Source of the DNA: Acestrorhynchus altus
Taxonomy: Eukaryota; Chordata; Actinopteri; Characiformes; Acestrorhynchidae
DNA: 64,000 nucleotides
Reading direction: 5' to 3'
Assembly (NCBI GenBank): GCA_034509495.1
Contig: CM067507.1
Span: 17,375,950-17,439,949, forward strand
Shown: positions 1-11,765 of the stretch, one piece after another
Layout: each line of letters begins with the position of its first letter
Numbering within the stretch: position 1 is the first letter of the stretch
Notes under the pieces: generated by a model
Told to the model about the DNA's origin: nothing
Seen by the model: only the letters and a program-made list of their open reading frames with translations
Databases searched by the model: none
Program-made: the position numbers and the translations under genes

Positions 1-477
1 ACCAATGGGATTTTAAGCAACTTCTTTTGTCTCCTTCAGTATTTGGACAGGTGGCAAGATGGCATTACAAAATCAGTTTCTGGGTCCTGTAGGAAAAAGC
101 AGCAACTTTTGGGATTTCTGGACTTGCCTGGGATACAGAGGAAAGTAAGAAGGGAGGGGCTGTTTGCTCTTTATTTTTGCTCACACAGTGTTCAAATTTC
201 AAAATAAAAGTGCTGAGAAGGTGTAATACTGATTTATACATACATTTAAAAAATATTCATCTTGTCTTTATTTTATTTGGACTATTGTGAAGTATTTTTA
301 AGAAATTATTATAAATATACTAATTATTACAAGTAACTAATTAAAATGATTGCTTTCCAGCTCAAAAGTTCTGTGTAAAAAAATAGTAGGTGCAAGAATT
401 TGTTTTTGATCAAATCATTAAATAGTAATATTCTGTTAATATTTACATCTCAAATGAAGAACAATTTAAGTAGCCTA
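1..477. other. AT-rich intergenic DNA, no gene seen
   Basis: AT-rich sequence with short homopolymer runs. No convincing coding exon, splice-site pair or repeat family was recognised here. Confidence 0.6.
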
Positions 478-625
478 GGATATCCTGACAATAACATTGT
501 CTGGCTTCTGTGCCTGTCTCTTATAAATTCTTTTCTTTTTTGTGTGTGCGTGAATAAAACTAGATGCTTTTTGGTTAAGAAAACATCCCACAAAATTGGC
601 CTAGGGTTCTAAATGTTAAACTGGA
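478..625 (+). repeat. Unclassified dispersed repeat, copy 1
   Basis: This stretch resembles the reverse complement of 3385-3507 over about 130 bases. Shared landmarks in the same order are a CCTGAxAATAAC block, a TATAAAT-TTTTCT block, GTGAATAAA, CATCCCACAAA and CCTAGG(G/T)TTCTAAA. The two copies face each other about 2.8 kb apart. They may be two independent insertions or the ends of one larger element. I do not recognise the family. Confidence 0.55.
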
Positions 626-1416
626 TAATTTACATGTCGAATCAGAGGATGGTTGATTAGTTACCTTTTCTTGCTCTGTTTCACACATTTTTTACCACTT
701 TCTGTATATAAATTCTAAATAATCTGCAAAATATAAAAAATGGCCCTCAGTTGTGGAACGCAGCACTGCTTTTAAGATTTGGGGCTTAGGTAATTCTGAC
801 TACAACTCAGATGCAAACTGAGCACACACTCTGTCAGCTGTTGTTGGTGATATGTTGCAGGAGTGACCCTGTTACAGCATTTCAGGCTAAGCCAACTGAA
901 CCAGAATAGAGCAGTAGGAGTAATACAGAAGTGTGTGTTTACAAGAAATGATTTACGGGGCAGAAAACGGATATTCAGGTATTTGGCATGCATATTCTTA
1001 ACTCCAAATGTTCTCCAAAATTCTAAAATATATTATCTAATTAAATGAATATTAGACATTTCTTTAAAAGTAACATTTAATAGCTGTTGGATACAAAACA
1101 TATTCTCTATTTTTATCATTTATATGCTGAAGTTGTTTTACATTGTGTGAATAGACCAATAGAAATGCTTCAAAAAGACAGAAAAGTTAGGAACATTTTT
1201 TTCTGTAACTTTGCCATTTTGGACATACTAGATTTTATTTCATCAGCTCCAATATGGTGCTATCTTTGCTATTTGCTATTATCAGGGATTGATAATATTT
1301 GTACATATCAATCAATCAATCAATTTTTGATTTCATTCTGGATGTAAGCACTGGAAAAGTAACATAAGTGTCAAATTGCCTTTCTAAGTAGCACTTTAAA
1401 ATCAAGCATTTTACAC

Positions 1417-1990
1417 TGATACACTGCCAAAAGTCATGCAACAGGCACTAGTATTGTGTAAGACCCCCTCTAGTCCAGCGTAATGTTGCAACTCAAAATG
1501 GCAACAATTTTACAAATGAAAGGCAGTGCTGTAAATTGTCACCAAGTACATATTGCAGGCATTGGGTCAAGTGCTTTGGCTGACCAGTAGACCCAATACA
1601 TGACATAAGAATACAGCCTGCATACATACCAGCCTGCAACCTTTTCATTGACAACTGGAGTTGTCTGCACCACACGCAAACCCTACCATCAGCACAAAAC
1701 AACTGGTATTGTGAAGCAGCAGACTATATCAAATATTGCCAGTACTCTAGGGTCCAGTTAGTAACCTTATGAGCCCCTGTTGTGTCCAGTATTGTGGTGT
1801 TGACAGAGGACTTCTGGTGAGTCTTCTGCTCCCATCTTGCAAAGAAGCTAAAGAATGCTGCACTGAGCTACAGGATATGAATGTGAGCATCCTGTATTGA
1901 ATGTGGATGTGATTTCTGCCAGAGGCACTTGTCTGTTCACACAGACAGTTCTAACCAGATGCCACCAGTCATAATGTCAGCCACTACTTT
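1417..1990 (-). mobile_element. Tc1-like transposon relic
   Basis: The left edge (CACTGCCAAAAGTCATGCAAC) resembles a Tc1/mariner terminal repeat. Read on the - strand around 1640-1700 there is a stretch like the DGRVxVW block of a Tc1 DD34E transposase, followed by degenerate sequence. Stops and frame changes rule out a working enzyme. The right edge is not clear. Confidence 0.4.
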
Positions 1991-1999
1991 GTTGATTAT

Positions 2000-2726
2000 T
2001 TATTTTTCTCAATACATGTTAGATAATCACTAAATCCCTCCTGCTAATTTGAAAAATATTTACTCCAACTACTGAAACAACCGTTAGAGTTAGAGATTAA
2101 GAAATGTGACCATCTATAAACTGTTGGATTCACCATAGTAAAGCATTTCATGGTCATTTAATCATTCTCTGAATGAAAAAATTCAACTTTTTCTATCAGG
2201 CACTTGATACAGACATCCAAAGATTTGCTTTAATAGATGTAGAAATGTATTTATCCCTAGTGAAATCATTTTGGTAAATAAGATATAACTGAGCATTATA
2301 TTTTCTGTCTCTCTTTTCAGTTTTTCTGTTGTACTGCAGAATTTGTATGTCCTGGGCCCTGCTGACCATATAAGTACAAATTTGGCATAAAACCTGTACT
2401 ACTAATCTTAACACCTCCTTTGGTTATAGATTGTTGGAGCAGAATGAAATAAAGGATACCGAATAATGCTAAATAAATAGGTCTTCAAAAGTCTCAAAAT
2501 GAAATAAAATGCTTGCAAAAGAACATTTGCTCTTTCTCTTTTTATTATATTAAATTTCTGTACAGATCACCAAAACAAAAAGATTAACAATAACATAAAA
2601 TTAACAAAATGCTTTATTTTTTGGAACACTCAGTAGCACAGTCACTTTACCATCTTTGACTTAGTCAAATATATTGCAATAAAAATGTTGTAAATAAATC
2701 TGTAAAATGTTCATTGTTTCTTAATT
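2000..2726. other. AT-rich intergenic DNA, no gene seen
   Basis: Nothing beyond short AT-rich runs was recognised. No exon-like signal. Confidence 0.5.
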
Positions 2727-3218
2727 TTACATTTTGTTATAAGCTCTAATAGTCACAAGTCTGACTGAAATTGAACCATTTTCTGGCGATGATGGCTGTG
2801 AATCACTTTTCTTTAAAAACTTTCTTATGTCCATGTTATCTTCATTTCCATCACTGCTTGTTTGAGCTTGCTGCAGAGAATGACTGACAGGGTTGCCAGG
2901 TCTAGTGTTTCTCAGCAACAACAACCAGCTAAAAGAACTTCCACTAGTGTTTTTAAATTCTTTATTAATATTTCTTAGAAGGTGATTGGTTATTTGCCTA
3001 GAATTTTTTTTAAGGATTTTGATAGTGCCAGTCCAATTAGAGAATGTTTTTAACATTAAGTATCTGAAAAAGTTTTGGGTGGGCTTTTGGAAAATCTTCC
3101 TGGGGATTAAGTCCTCTTCCACAATGCCTGCTGTGGACATAGACATACTGAAAGATGCCATCCAGTACTTTTTTTGTTTAGTCATCAGTATTGTGTTTTG
3201 ATATGTTTTAAAGGCCAA
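2727..3218 (-). CDS. Unidentified 163-codon ORF, doubtful
   Basis: An open frame of 163 codons, long for this AT-rich DNA. The C-terminal part contains a polar segment (SSDGNEDN) followed by MDIRKFLKKSDSQPSSPENG. That resembles the start of hAT/ZMYM-type transposon proteins, which often begin MDIRKF, but here it is near the end of the frame. The N-terminal half is rich in Lys, Ser and Phe and matches nothing I know. It sits between the two inverted copies of an unclassified repeat (478-625 and 3385-3507), so transposon origin is plausible. No promoter or splice support is visible. It may be a chance or decayed frame. Confidence 0.25.
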   Translation of the reverse strand: MAFKTYQNTILMTKQKKYWMASFSMSMSTAGIVEEDLIPRKIFQKPTQNFFRYLMLKTFSNWTGTIKILKKNSRQITNHLLRNINKEFKNTSGSSFSWLLLLRNTRPGNPVSHSLQQAQTSSDGNEDNMDIRKFLKKSDSQPSSPENGSISVRLVTIRAYNKM

Positions 3219-3384
3219 TCATAGAAGATTGGTATTTGCATAAATCTCTGATATTCACAAACAAATTTTAATTGCTTTGACCAGGTCTGTGTTAACAGAG
3301 GAGAGGGGACACCCATTTTCTTACTTATTTATTTTAGATGTTTCTTATGTTTTTATAGATCTGTAACGTGGAAACAATTCTTTA

Positions 3385-3507
3385 ACCTTTAGAAACCTAG
3401 ATCACATTTGTGGGATGTACCTTTATTCACAACAAAAAAAAATAGAAAAGTATTTATAGGACAATCACATATACCAGATATTGTTATTTTCAGGAGATCT
3501 ACTGTTG
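3385..3507 (-). repeat. Unclassified dispersed repeat, copy 2 (inverted)
   Basis: The reverse complement resembles 478-625, with the GTGAATAAA, CATCCCACAAA and CTAGGTTTCTAAA landmarks in the same order. See copy 1 for the possible relation. Confidence 0.55.
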
Positions 3508-4099
3508 GAAACTGATCACCCAGAGTGTTTTGTGCTGGAAATGGATGAATTATCACAAGAATTTTAATTATAAGTTCTTTAAAATACTTGACATTAGTCA
3601 AAAACAACCTGGATGTTTGTTGTCTATGCATGTATCAGTTTTATTCCTTCTCAGGAATAACCTTTCTCACCTTTACCTGTAACCCGATATCTGGATCAGT
3701 GATGTAATTATCCCCACCCCTCCTCAGTGATCAGTCAGAGTATGCACGCAGGTCAGGCATGTACATGTACACAGACCAGTTGTCCTCCTTTGGCATTTAA
3801 ACTGGGATTTAATTCAGCAGGAAACTAGTGAATCTGGGCTGTTTTCTGAGCTGGATAATGTGCATATTGTCTGTAGGTTGCCCTGATCCTGAGCTATAAA
3901 TCCAAGAATGCAGCAAAGCACTGAGCTCAGGTTATCAAGCCCAACTCCTGGTTCTCTTTATGGGATTTGATGATTTAATTCACATCTCGATTAAATGGAC
4001 ATTTAATTGACCGATTTCATTCAGGATGTCTGTAGTTCAGGGATTTTCTTTGATTCGGCCTGAACTTACAAACACAAAATAGTCGGACACTTATATTTA

Positions 4100-4921
4100 A
4101 CCTTTAATATCACAGATACGTGTTAAGAACATTACAGCTTATTGCTGGGACATATTTATCCCGTCAGCTACCAGATTTAAACCCACTCGAGACAAAGAAA
4201 ACTTCAGCACTGAACTGAGATAGGCCATGTCTGTTTTTCGGGGATCGTTCCAAATAGTATTGTAGGGGTGCGGCGTTGGATTGGTCCCCGTAAGAAAGCT
4301 TAATGGTGTGAAATACGGCTTTATCTGTAGGCACCATCTGTAGACAGTGGAGCCTGAATAAATGAGAGGTCAGGTCCTGAGTGAACACAGAGTGGTCCCG
4401 GGCACGGTGGCTCATGTGTGTCGGGTGCGTCCCCCCGCGGCTGTGATGGTACGGTCCACTCAGTGGTCTGTGCCCAGGCTTCAGGGAGCGGACGAGCAGG
4501 AATCCAACTCTGCGGAGTGAGCGGCGCACAAAGGCTCGGACATGAAAACCCCCAAAGAAAACAGTGTCCACCGGGGAGAGGAGACGTGTGGATTCGTCTG
4601 GCTGTATAACAGCGCGGCCGAGCGGTTCAAAGCTGAGGGCTATATCCGCTGAAGCCCGATTGAGGGACAGACTGAAGTCCTGGAGAAGGTTGAACTTTGT
4701 CTGAAGTGACGAACGGGCAGCAGAACCACCGGGGAGGGGAGTAATGGTGGTATGTGACTGTCCGACCCTTTAAACTGCTCGTGTGTTTGTCCCCTGTGTG
4801 TGAGACTGGAATGGGACGCGGGGACGTCTTGTCCAGGAATTCCAGGTGAACTCGGACATCTCTTCACTTCCACATCTCCGACGATCTCTGAGGATTCACT
4901 CGCTTTCCTTTGGTGTTTCAA
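4100..4921 (+). promoter_or_regulatory. tpbg: tpbg promoter and 5' leader (CpG-rich)
   Basis: Composition changes sharply from AT-rich to GC-rich with many CpGs, densest at about 4380-4625 (for example GCGCGGCCGAGCGG near 4612-4625). It directly precedes the tpbg coding exon. This fits a CpG-island promoter and 5' untranslated region. No convincing TATA box was found and the transcription start cannot be placed by reading. An open antisense frame in this block is judged a by-product of composition. Confidence 0.6.
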
Positions 4922-6052
4922 ATGTCTGCAAACATGCTGGTAGAGAGGGGGAGACCTGCCCCCCACCGCCTCCTGGCTCCCAGCTTGCTGCTAGTTTTGT
5001 CCTGCCTTGTCCCAGTCTGGCCTCTGGCCTGTCCTGATCAGTGCGTTTGCCAGTTCACCACGGTCAAATGCCTCCGTCACCACTTGATGTCCATTCCAAA
5101 GCAACTGCCCGCCAACACCACAGCCTTTTTCCTGACTGGAAGCAGGATTCCCCACCTAACCAATGGCTCCTTTCCTACTCTGAAGAATCTCACCCATCTC
5201 TATCTGTCTGGAAATGAAATACGGCAAGTGGACTCTGGGGTGTTTGCCAACTTGCCCAGTCTCCATTCACTTGACCTGAGCAACAACCTTATGTTGAATT
5301 TCAGTCCTGATGCTTTTCCCAAGGACAGCAAACTTCAGGTCTTAAACCTCAGTCGCTCTTTATACAATGTTTCTTACACAGGTGTAATTTCCAACCTTTC
5401 AATGCACAGTGTTTCCAAACTTTCCCATCTCAACCTGTCCAGCAGTGACCTGATCTTGATTCCAGATGCCATCACCAAATTGGCTGACCTCAGCATCTTG
5501 GACTTGAGGAACAATTCAATAATCTCCATTAGAAATGTTACCTTCCAAAGTCAAGTGTTATCCCATTTGGACCTGCGGAACAATGATCTGAGGAAGATAC
5601 CCAATGGGACTTTGGCTGACCTTAGCCAGATACCTGGGCTTCAAATGTACCTGGCTGGAAACCAATGGGTTTGTGATTGTCTAATAAAGGACATGGTGAC
5701 TTGGTTACAGAAATTTGATTTTGTTACAGACAAACTGAACTTGACCTGTGCTGCGCCTCCAGAGTTAAGAAATACCCCGCTCTTGCAGGTGGACCAGGCA
5801 AAGCTGCAGTGCAACCTCATTCCTTCACAGATGGACGTTGTTCTGGAGACGTCATATGTCTTCCTGGGTATGGTATTGGCCCTCATTGGGGTGATATTTC
5901 TACTAGTCCTTTACCTCAACCGAAAGGGCATCAAGAAATGGATGTATAATATTCGTGATGCATGCAGGGACCACATGGAGGGCTACCACTACAGGTATGA
6001 GATCAACTCGGACCCCCGTCTGGCCAACCTGAGCCTCAATTCGGACGTTTAA
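4922..6052 (+). CDS. tpbg: Trophoblast glycoprotein (5T4), LRR membrane protein
   Basis: Single-exon gene for a 376-aa type I membrane glycoprotein of the TPBG/5T4 family (human about 420 aa), known to act at the cell surface in Wnt signalling and cell motility. Visible parts, numbered from the ATG at 4922: signal peptide about 13-37; N-terminal LRR cap with Cys 37, 41, 43 and 50; leucine-rich repeats from about 65 to 240 with LxxLxLSxN-type cores; C-terminal LRR cap with CDC at 251-253 and Cys 276 and 297; one membrane helix about 311-331; short basic tail ending in HMEGYHYRYEI and the PDZ-type end NSDV, the hallmark of the family. About ten N-glycosylation sequons lie in the ectodomain. The frame opens upstream only from a TTG. 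A second in-frame ATG at 4934 has A at -3, a better context, so initiation could be there. Zebrafish has two paralogues; I cannot say which this is. Confidence 0.96.
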   Translation: MSANMLVERGRPAPHRLLAPSLLLVLSCLVPVWPLACPDQCVCQFTTVKCLRHHLMSIPKQLPANTTAFFLTGSRIPHLTNGSFPTLKNLTHLYLSGNEIRQVDSGVFANLPSLHSLDLSNNLMLNFSPDAFPKDSKLQVLNLSRSLYNVSYTGVISNLSMHSVSKLSHLNLSSSDLILIPDAITKLADLSILDLRNNSIISIRNVTFQSQVLSHLDLRNNDLRKIPNGTLADLSQIPGLQMYLAGNQWVCDCLIKDMVTWLQKFDFVTDKLNLTCAAPPELRNTPLLQVDQAKLQCNLIPSQMDVVLETSYVFLGMVLALIGVIFLLVLYLNRKGIKKWMYNIRDACRDHMEGYHYRYEINSDPRLANLSLNSDV

Positions 6053-6640
6053 GGAGGTGTGCAAGATGTGTGAGTTTGGGGGGTGATGTGGCTCACACAG
6101 GCATGGAACAATGACTCAGCTCTCGATTTGCGTAGTTTCCACAAGCTTATGCCCTGTTATGCAGTGTGCTGTGCCAGATAGGACATTAATTGGCTTCTGC
6201 TGGGGTGAACCAGTGGTGCACGCCCCCTGCAATTTTATGTCTGCTGATGTGTCGTGTCAAGTGTAAATGTTGTGCAATGCTGCATGAATCAAGAACTCAT
6301 TACAAAGGTTCATAAAGTTCTTCTCCAGAAAGTATTTTGGGACAATGTGGAGTATGATTCAAGGATCTGTGTAATTCTAATCCACACAAAATATGCACAT
6401 TTGTTTGCTTGCAAAAGGACCAATTATGTGTCTTAACATATTGCCTCTCTTTTTAAAACTTGGATGAGATGTACTCATGCTTGCATGTGTTTCTGTACTT
6501 TTCTGTATGGTTGTAATATCATAATATACACATTTGATTATCAGAGTTGTCCATTTTTATATTCACATTTGTTCAATGGACATGGATTGACTTTTCCTAT
6601 GAGTATGTTCTGCTGAATAAAAAGGTCTTGCATTGATTCC
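6053..6640 (+). other. tpbg: tpbg 3' untranslated region with AATAAA
   Basis: Follows the TAA stop. A canonical AATAAA lies at 6616-6621, giving a 3' UTR of about 0.6 kb if used. A longer form is possible because AT-rich sequence continues to about 7.85 kb, where an ATTAAA-like signal is seen. Confidence 0.5.
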
Positions 6641-8225
6641 CCCCTTCTCCACTCCAGTGCTTTGAACTCTAGAAAGGAATCTGAAGCTGCTGGAACAGGA
6701 ATAGGGATTAGGCATACTCTTACACATGCATGCACTCACAAACACATGCACATATAAACACTGATTTAGGGCTTTGAGTTTGTGTTTTAACAGACAAATC
6801 TGAGCTTTTCTCTGTTTAAAAAAAAAAATCTGTATTTTTTTCCTAGAGTTTCAATGATTTTTATTTCAGTTTTAACATCAAATGTGTAAGACCTTATAGA
6901 ATATGCAGGAAACCAGGCAAGATGTATATTCAGCTGTTCCTGAAATAGACTCAATAGCTAGTGTTATCGGCTTCTTTTTTGCAACTACCGCATGTATTGC
7001 CAACTACTTCAAAGCATTCCAGTCCTGCAACAGCTTTGTTTAGGGATTGAGTTAAGAAAAAGTCAGAAACGGTGCGACTGATCATGGAAGAGAAGGACAG
7101 AAATTTTCATCATAGTTACACATTTCTGATTAATGACTAATGACTACATTTTAATCACCAGCAAGTACAAATCTGAAGTTTTTTTCTAAACTCTTAAGTG
7201 ATCAAGCTTTTTTTTTTTTTTGTATTCCAAAATTTGTTTCATCATTTAACTTCTAATGATTTAGAATTTTGTTTGTGCATGATAATACAAGATACATGTG
7301 TCAGTAAATTTCATTAATCATTTAGCTATATGAGGTATTGGTGATCATGGCAAAAATATGTATCACAATGCTCAGTTTTTTACACTACAAAATGTATTGC
7401 AATTTTTCATTTTTCCAAGGTTTTATAATTAAAAAAAGTAGAGCTGCATTCAGTGAACTGCACCACACTGCATTGTACGCAGTCTTACAGGACTAAATAG
7501 GCTTTCGTTGTCACAAAACTTTCAGTTTGTAATGTCCTGTGCTCACACAGGAGGAGCAGGTTATGTACTGCTCCTGCTACATATCATGCTACCCAATCCC
7601 CCCACCCCCCTCTCCAGTGGTGAGGTGAAATGTTTATGTGATGCACTTAACTAAAGATAACAATTCATTCTTTGTTAGTGCTCAGTGATTAATATTTGAT
7701 GCATGCTTCTTTCACTTCTTTGTCTGTGGGATTGTTTGGATGTTCTGTATGTGTGACCTGATGTCAGGTTTAGATGTCATGACCTTTGACATGAATTACT
7801 GCGGAGTAATTTTGTAATTAAAGTGTGGTCTTGGCTGTTCAACTGAACCAAGCTGAACGAAACCTGTGATCAATGGTAGATCATCCAACCAGGCCTGTTC
7901 ATGTTTGTGTTTTTTGCTGTTGCCAGGTGTCTCTCAGATCTCCTGTAAGTCTGGTGAAACTAGAGGATGGGACAGGAGGAGTAATATAATCTGCTGTGTC
8001 TGGAGTGTTCATGTCTCTTCTTGCAGTGTCTTCGGGCAATGACTGCTTCCTGAAGATGTAGAGTCACACCCATGGCTTGATTGCTTGTAGCAGTGTTGCT
8101 GTGAAACTGGTCTAAGGAGCCACATCCACTATGAAAATGACACTTAAAGTAATTTTATATGGTCACTGTTTCAGTAGTACCAAATAACTTTACCTAATAG
8201 TGTTGTGTATGTTTGTTTATTTTAT
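6641..8225. other. Intergenic or long tpbg 3' UTR, no gene seen
   Basis: AT-rich with homopolymer runs (T-run at about 7209-7221). No recognised transposon and no exon-like frame. It may belong to an extended tpbg 3' UTR. Confidence 0.4.
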
Positions 8226-8900
8226 ACACTGCTCAGCCAAAATATTAAGAGCATCAGGCTTATCGTGCCATTAAAACAGCTCTGTCTGTCATCAAGACAT
8301 TAGCAGCAGACCCTTTCAGTCTTGCAGGTTCTGAGATGGAAATACCATGGATTGTATCCATGATTGTATCAGTCTTCTCCTCCCGTGAGTTTGTCACTGA
8401 TTCATTTATTCTTATGACTCTTCCTGCAGTTCTTTGCAGGTGGGGTGGAGTGTTTATAGTGCATCCAAGAGCATCCCACACTATTTCAATCAGGGATAAG
8501 TATGGCAGTGCAGCTGTTGGAATAGAGCACCTGCTGTATTTATTGGTTGTCTTTACCAGGACTAAAGAGAGACTCATCACTGAAGATGATTTGCTAAATT
8601 AACACCTTCAAGCTTGACAAGTTGATCACAAAGAAAATAAACCTTCTGAATTGGAGGAGTAATGGTGCACATTTTACCTAAAAAACACTTTAACCACTGG
8701 TAAGCTTGGCGGTGGTGTCATCTTGCTCATGGGCTGAATGAAGCATAACCTCAAACCATCAGCAACATGTTTGAAACTTTAATTGAATTGAGAATTCCAA
8801 CAGGACAATGGGTCTAAGCACACATTAAAGGAGGTTATAAAATGGATAAAGCAGGCTACCATTTTGGAATTCCCTTCCCCCCTTTGATTCGCTAAAGAAC
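8226..8900 (+). mobile_element. Tc1/mariner relic
   Basis: The left edge ACACTGCTCAGCCAAAATATTAAG resembles a Tc1/mariner terminal repeat. At about 8800-8860 the + strand reads like the QQDNxxKHT...W motif of a Tc1 catalytic domain (QQDNGSKHTLKEVIKWIKQA). In between the sequence is rearranged and frame-broken. It is inactive. Confidence 0.5.
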
Positions 8901-9466
8901 CACGATTCAGGAAAAAATAGAGTGACTGAGAAGAATCTTTAAAGCTTTAAAAAAGTTGATGTTAAGGTCCCTTATCTCTTACAAAAATCATTCTTTATGG
9001 AATCAAAAACATATATTTTTATGCAATATTTGGTTAAACATCTGGTAGCAAGTTGCATGTTCACTGGAAACATATATCTTATTAATTTTTGAGCCTGTAA
9101 GTATAATTTTGACTGTGTTAATTTCTGAAAAACTGAAAAATTAAAACTTGTGAACACCGAACTTCATGTATTAAATCAGGTTTGTCACATCACATTACAC
9201 AGATGTAAGGGTGAGTGAAAAGCTTAGGTAAGTACCGTGCAGTAATAAAACGTATAAAAAAACAAAAGAGAAGAAAATAAAATTAAAGGTAAAGAATATA
9301 CCTATATCATAGAGTATTTACACATTAACTTACACTATACATACATTATTGCACTGAAATGTACATTATTGTACTGTAGAAGTTCTGTGAATGTAGAAAC
9401 TATAAACAAAAAGGTTTGCATTATATTTACATGCATTTGGTATAGAATTCAGTGTAGTGATAGTGA

Positions 9467-9570
9467 TAGTGTCTTCAGTGGGTGCAGTGTGAGACCGTCT
9501 TTAGTGGATGCAGTGGGAGACAGACATTTGTGGGTGCAGTGTGAGACAGACTTTAGTGGGTGCAGTGTAA
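9467..9570 (+). repeat. Minisatellite, about 4 x 26-28 bp
   Basis: Four tandem imperfect units built on the core TTTAGTGGGTGCAGTGTGAGACAGA can be read by eye. Unit variation suggests an old array. A small 73-codon frame across it is only a repeat translation. Confidence 0.8.
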
Positions 9571-10547
9571 CTGAGCAGCTAATTGCGTAGTGAGTAAAGT
9601 GCAGGTGTAGAAAGAGTTTATGTTAAATGTATGTTGTAAACATGATGTTACATATATGTAAGTTTCTGAAAAGGTTTATGGCTACAACAATAAGCTGACA
9701 GATCTTTCAAATCTTAGAGGACCTATTGCTGTCAGTTTTTGATGTTTGCTGATGATTTTGTCCTGTAATTTTCTTGTCTGCTTTAGCAAAGGTGGGAGAC
9801 TGAGCAGTGGTTAATGTTTGTACCAAATAATGACTCCTTCTGCTGGTTGTATTGGATCAGCTGATGACACCCCGAGGATGGGCCACACCTTCCCCAGAGG
9901 AGAGGACTCGGACTCCCCTCTCTAGGGAGGAACAGGTGCTCTCTATCTTATGTTTCCACGGTGACGATCTCAACCTTGCGCTCTCACTGTGGGAGGCAAA
10001 ACATGGTAGACTTTTATTAACAAGTTGGAGCTATGTACGCTATCCATGGCTGGTTAAGCAGGTGTAATTAGGGGGTGAACAAGAAAGGCTTGTGTGGGAG
10101 AGTCATAAGTGCTATAGAAGAAAGGCTGGTATTCTGCAGTAGAGATCTTACTGTCATTGTGGCTCTTGTTAAAATGAACTCAACAGACTTAATAATCAAA
10201 TGGGCTTTTTTAAACGAAAATACTTCATTTGTAGTTATTGCATATTATGGATGTAACATTGTTGTACATTGCTGTCATACAATCTAGCTACACAGACATG
10301 TCACTGCACTACAATAATTTGTTTAGGTTCTGTTAAATTCCACCAATTCTAAAATTCTGCATAATTAAATAGTTTATATATGAACAAAATCAGAGTATCT
10401 AACTAAGAGAATGTAATTAAATATGTTACAATAGATGAGACCCCTGATGAATACATAAGTCTTGACACCCTGATTTATATTCCATTCATGGTGAAGAGGT
10501 AAGGAAAGGTAGTAGTAAAAATAGTTTGCCTCTATTTTACTAATACA

Positions 10548-11765
10548 TAGGGCATCTGAAAAGTATTCACATTGCTTCCGTTTTTGTTACAGTCTTATTT
10601 CACAAGTCCCCCTCACAATTCTACACACAACACCTCACAATGACAAAGTGAGACATTTGTTTAAAATCTTTCTTCAAATACATTAAAAATAAAAGCACAA
10701 AATGTATCACGTACATAAGTATTAACAGCCTTTGCCATGACACTCAAAATTGAACTCAGGTGCATCTTGTTTCCACTAATCATTATTCAGATGTTTCTAC
10801 AACTTGATTGGAGTAAACCTGTGATAAATTCAGTTGATTGGACATGATTTGGAAAGGAAAGTTTATATAAGGTCCCATAGTAGACAGTGTATCTCAGAGC
10901 ACAAACCAAGCCATGAAGTCTAAGGAATTGTCTGTAGACCTCAGAGACAGGATTTTATTGAGATATGGGGAATAGTAGAAAAAGAATTATGCTGCATTGA
11001 AGGTGCCAATAAGTACAGTAGCCTCCATCACCCATAAATGAAGGAAATTTGGAATGACCAGGGCTCTTCCTAGAGCAGGCCACCCAACCAAACTGAGTGT
11101 TTGTGGTAGGAGATCCTTTGTCATGGAGGTGACCAAGAACTCAATGGTAGTTCTGGAGCACTACATCAGTATGTATGGTAGAGTGGCCCGGCAGAAGCCA
11201 CTCTTCGATAAAAGACACATGACAGCCCTCTGGAGTGTGCCAAAAGGCACCCTATGGACTCTCAGACCATGAGAAACAAAAAGATTGAACTCTGCCAAGC
11301 ATCATGTCTGGAGGAAACCATGCACTGCTCATCACCTAGCTAATACCATTCATACAGTGAAGAATGGTGGTGGCAGCATCATGCTGTGGGGATATTTTTC
11401 TGCAGCAGGAACTGGGAGACTAGTTATGGTCAAGGGAAAGATGACTACAGAGATGTATAGAGATATCCTTGATGATTACCTGGACCTCAGACTGGACAGA
11501 CAGGACAACAACTCTAAGAACACAGCCAAAACAACAAAGATGTGGCTTCAGCACAACTATGTGAATGTCCTTGAGTGGCCCAGCCAGTTTGTTTTATTTT
11601 TAATAAATTTGCAAATATTTCAAACAAGCTTTTCTCACTTTGTCATCATGGAGTATTGTGTGTAGAATTTTGAGGGGAAAATGAATTGAATGCATTTTGA
11701 AATAAGACTGTAACATAAACTGTGCACAAAGTAAAGTGCAGCGAATACTTTCCAGATGCACTGTA
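10548..11765 (+). mobile_element. Tc1-like element with both ends, inactive
   Basis: About 1.2 kb bounded by TA. The left end GGGCATCTGAAAAGTATTCAC and right end GTGAATACTTTCCAGATGCAC (variant GCGAATACTT here) form matching terminal inverted repeats. Inside, + strand fragments show Tc1 transposase blocks: a helix-turn-helix region with RALPRAGHPTKLS, a GRVARQKPLF block, and NGGGSIMLWGYFSAAGTG near 11360-11420. Stops and a deletion before the QDN/DE part make it non-functional. The same family occurs at 35535-36642. Confidence 0.85.

Noticed and set aside
4164..4571. 135-codon - strand frame upstream of tpbg
   Set aside because: Lies in the CpG-rich leader where stops are rare. No domain, no splice context and no resemblance to a known protein.
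9369..9590. 73-codon frame at the minisatellite
   Set aside because: Product consists of repeated units of the minisatellite.
11054..11665. Frames of 72 and 126 codons that could be called genes
   Set aside because: They are pieces of a dead Tc1 transposase inside a copy with both terminal repeats.
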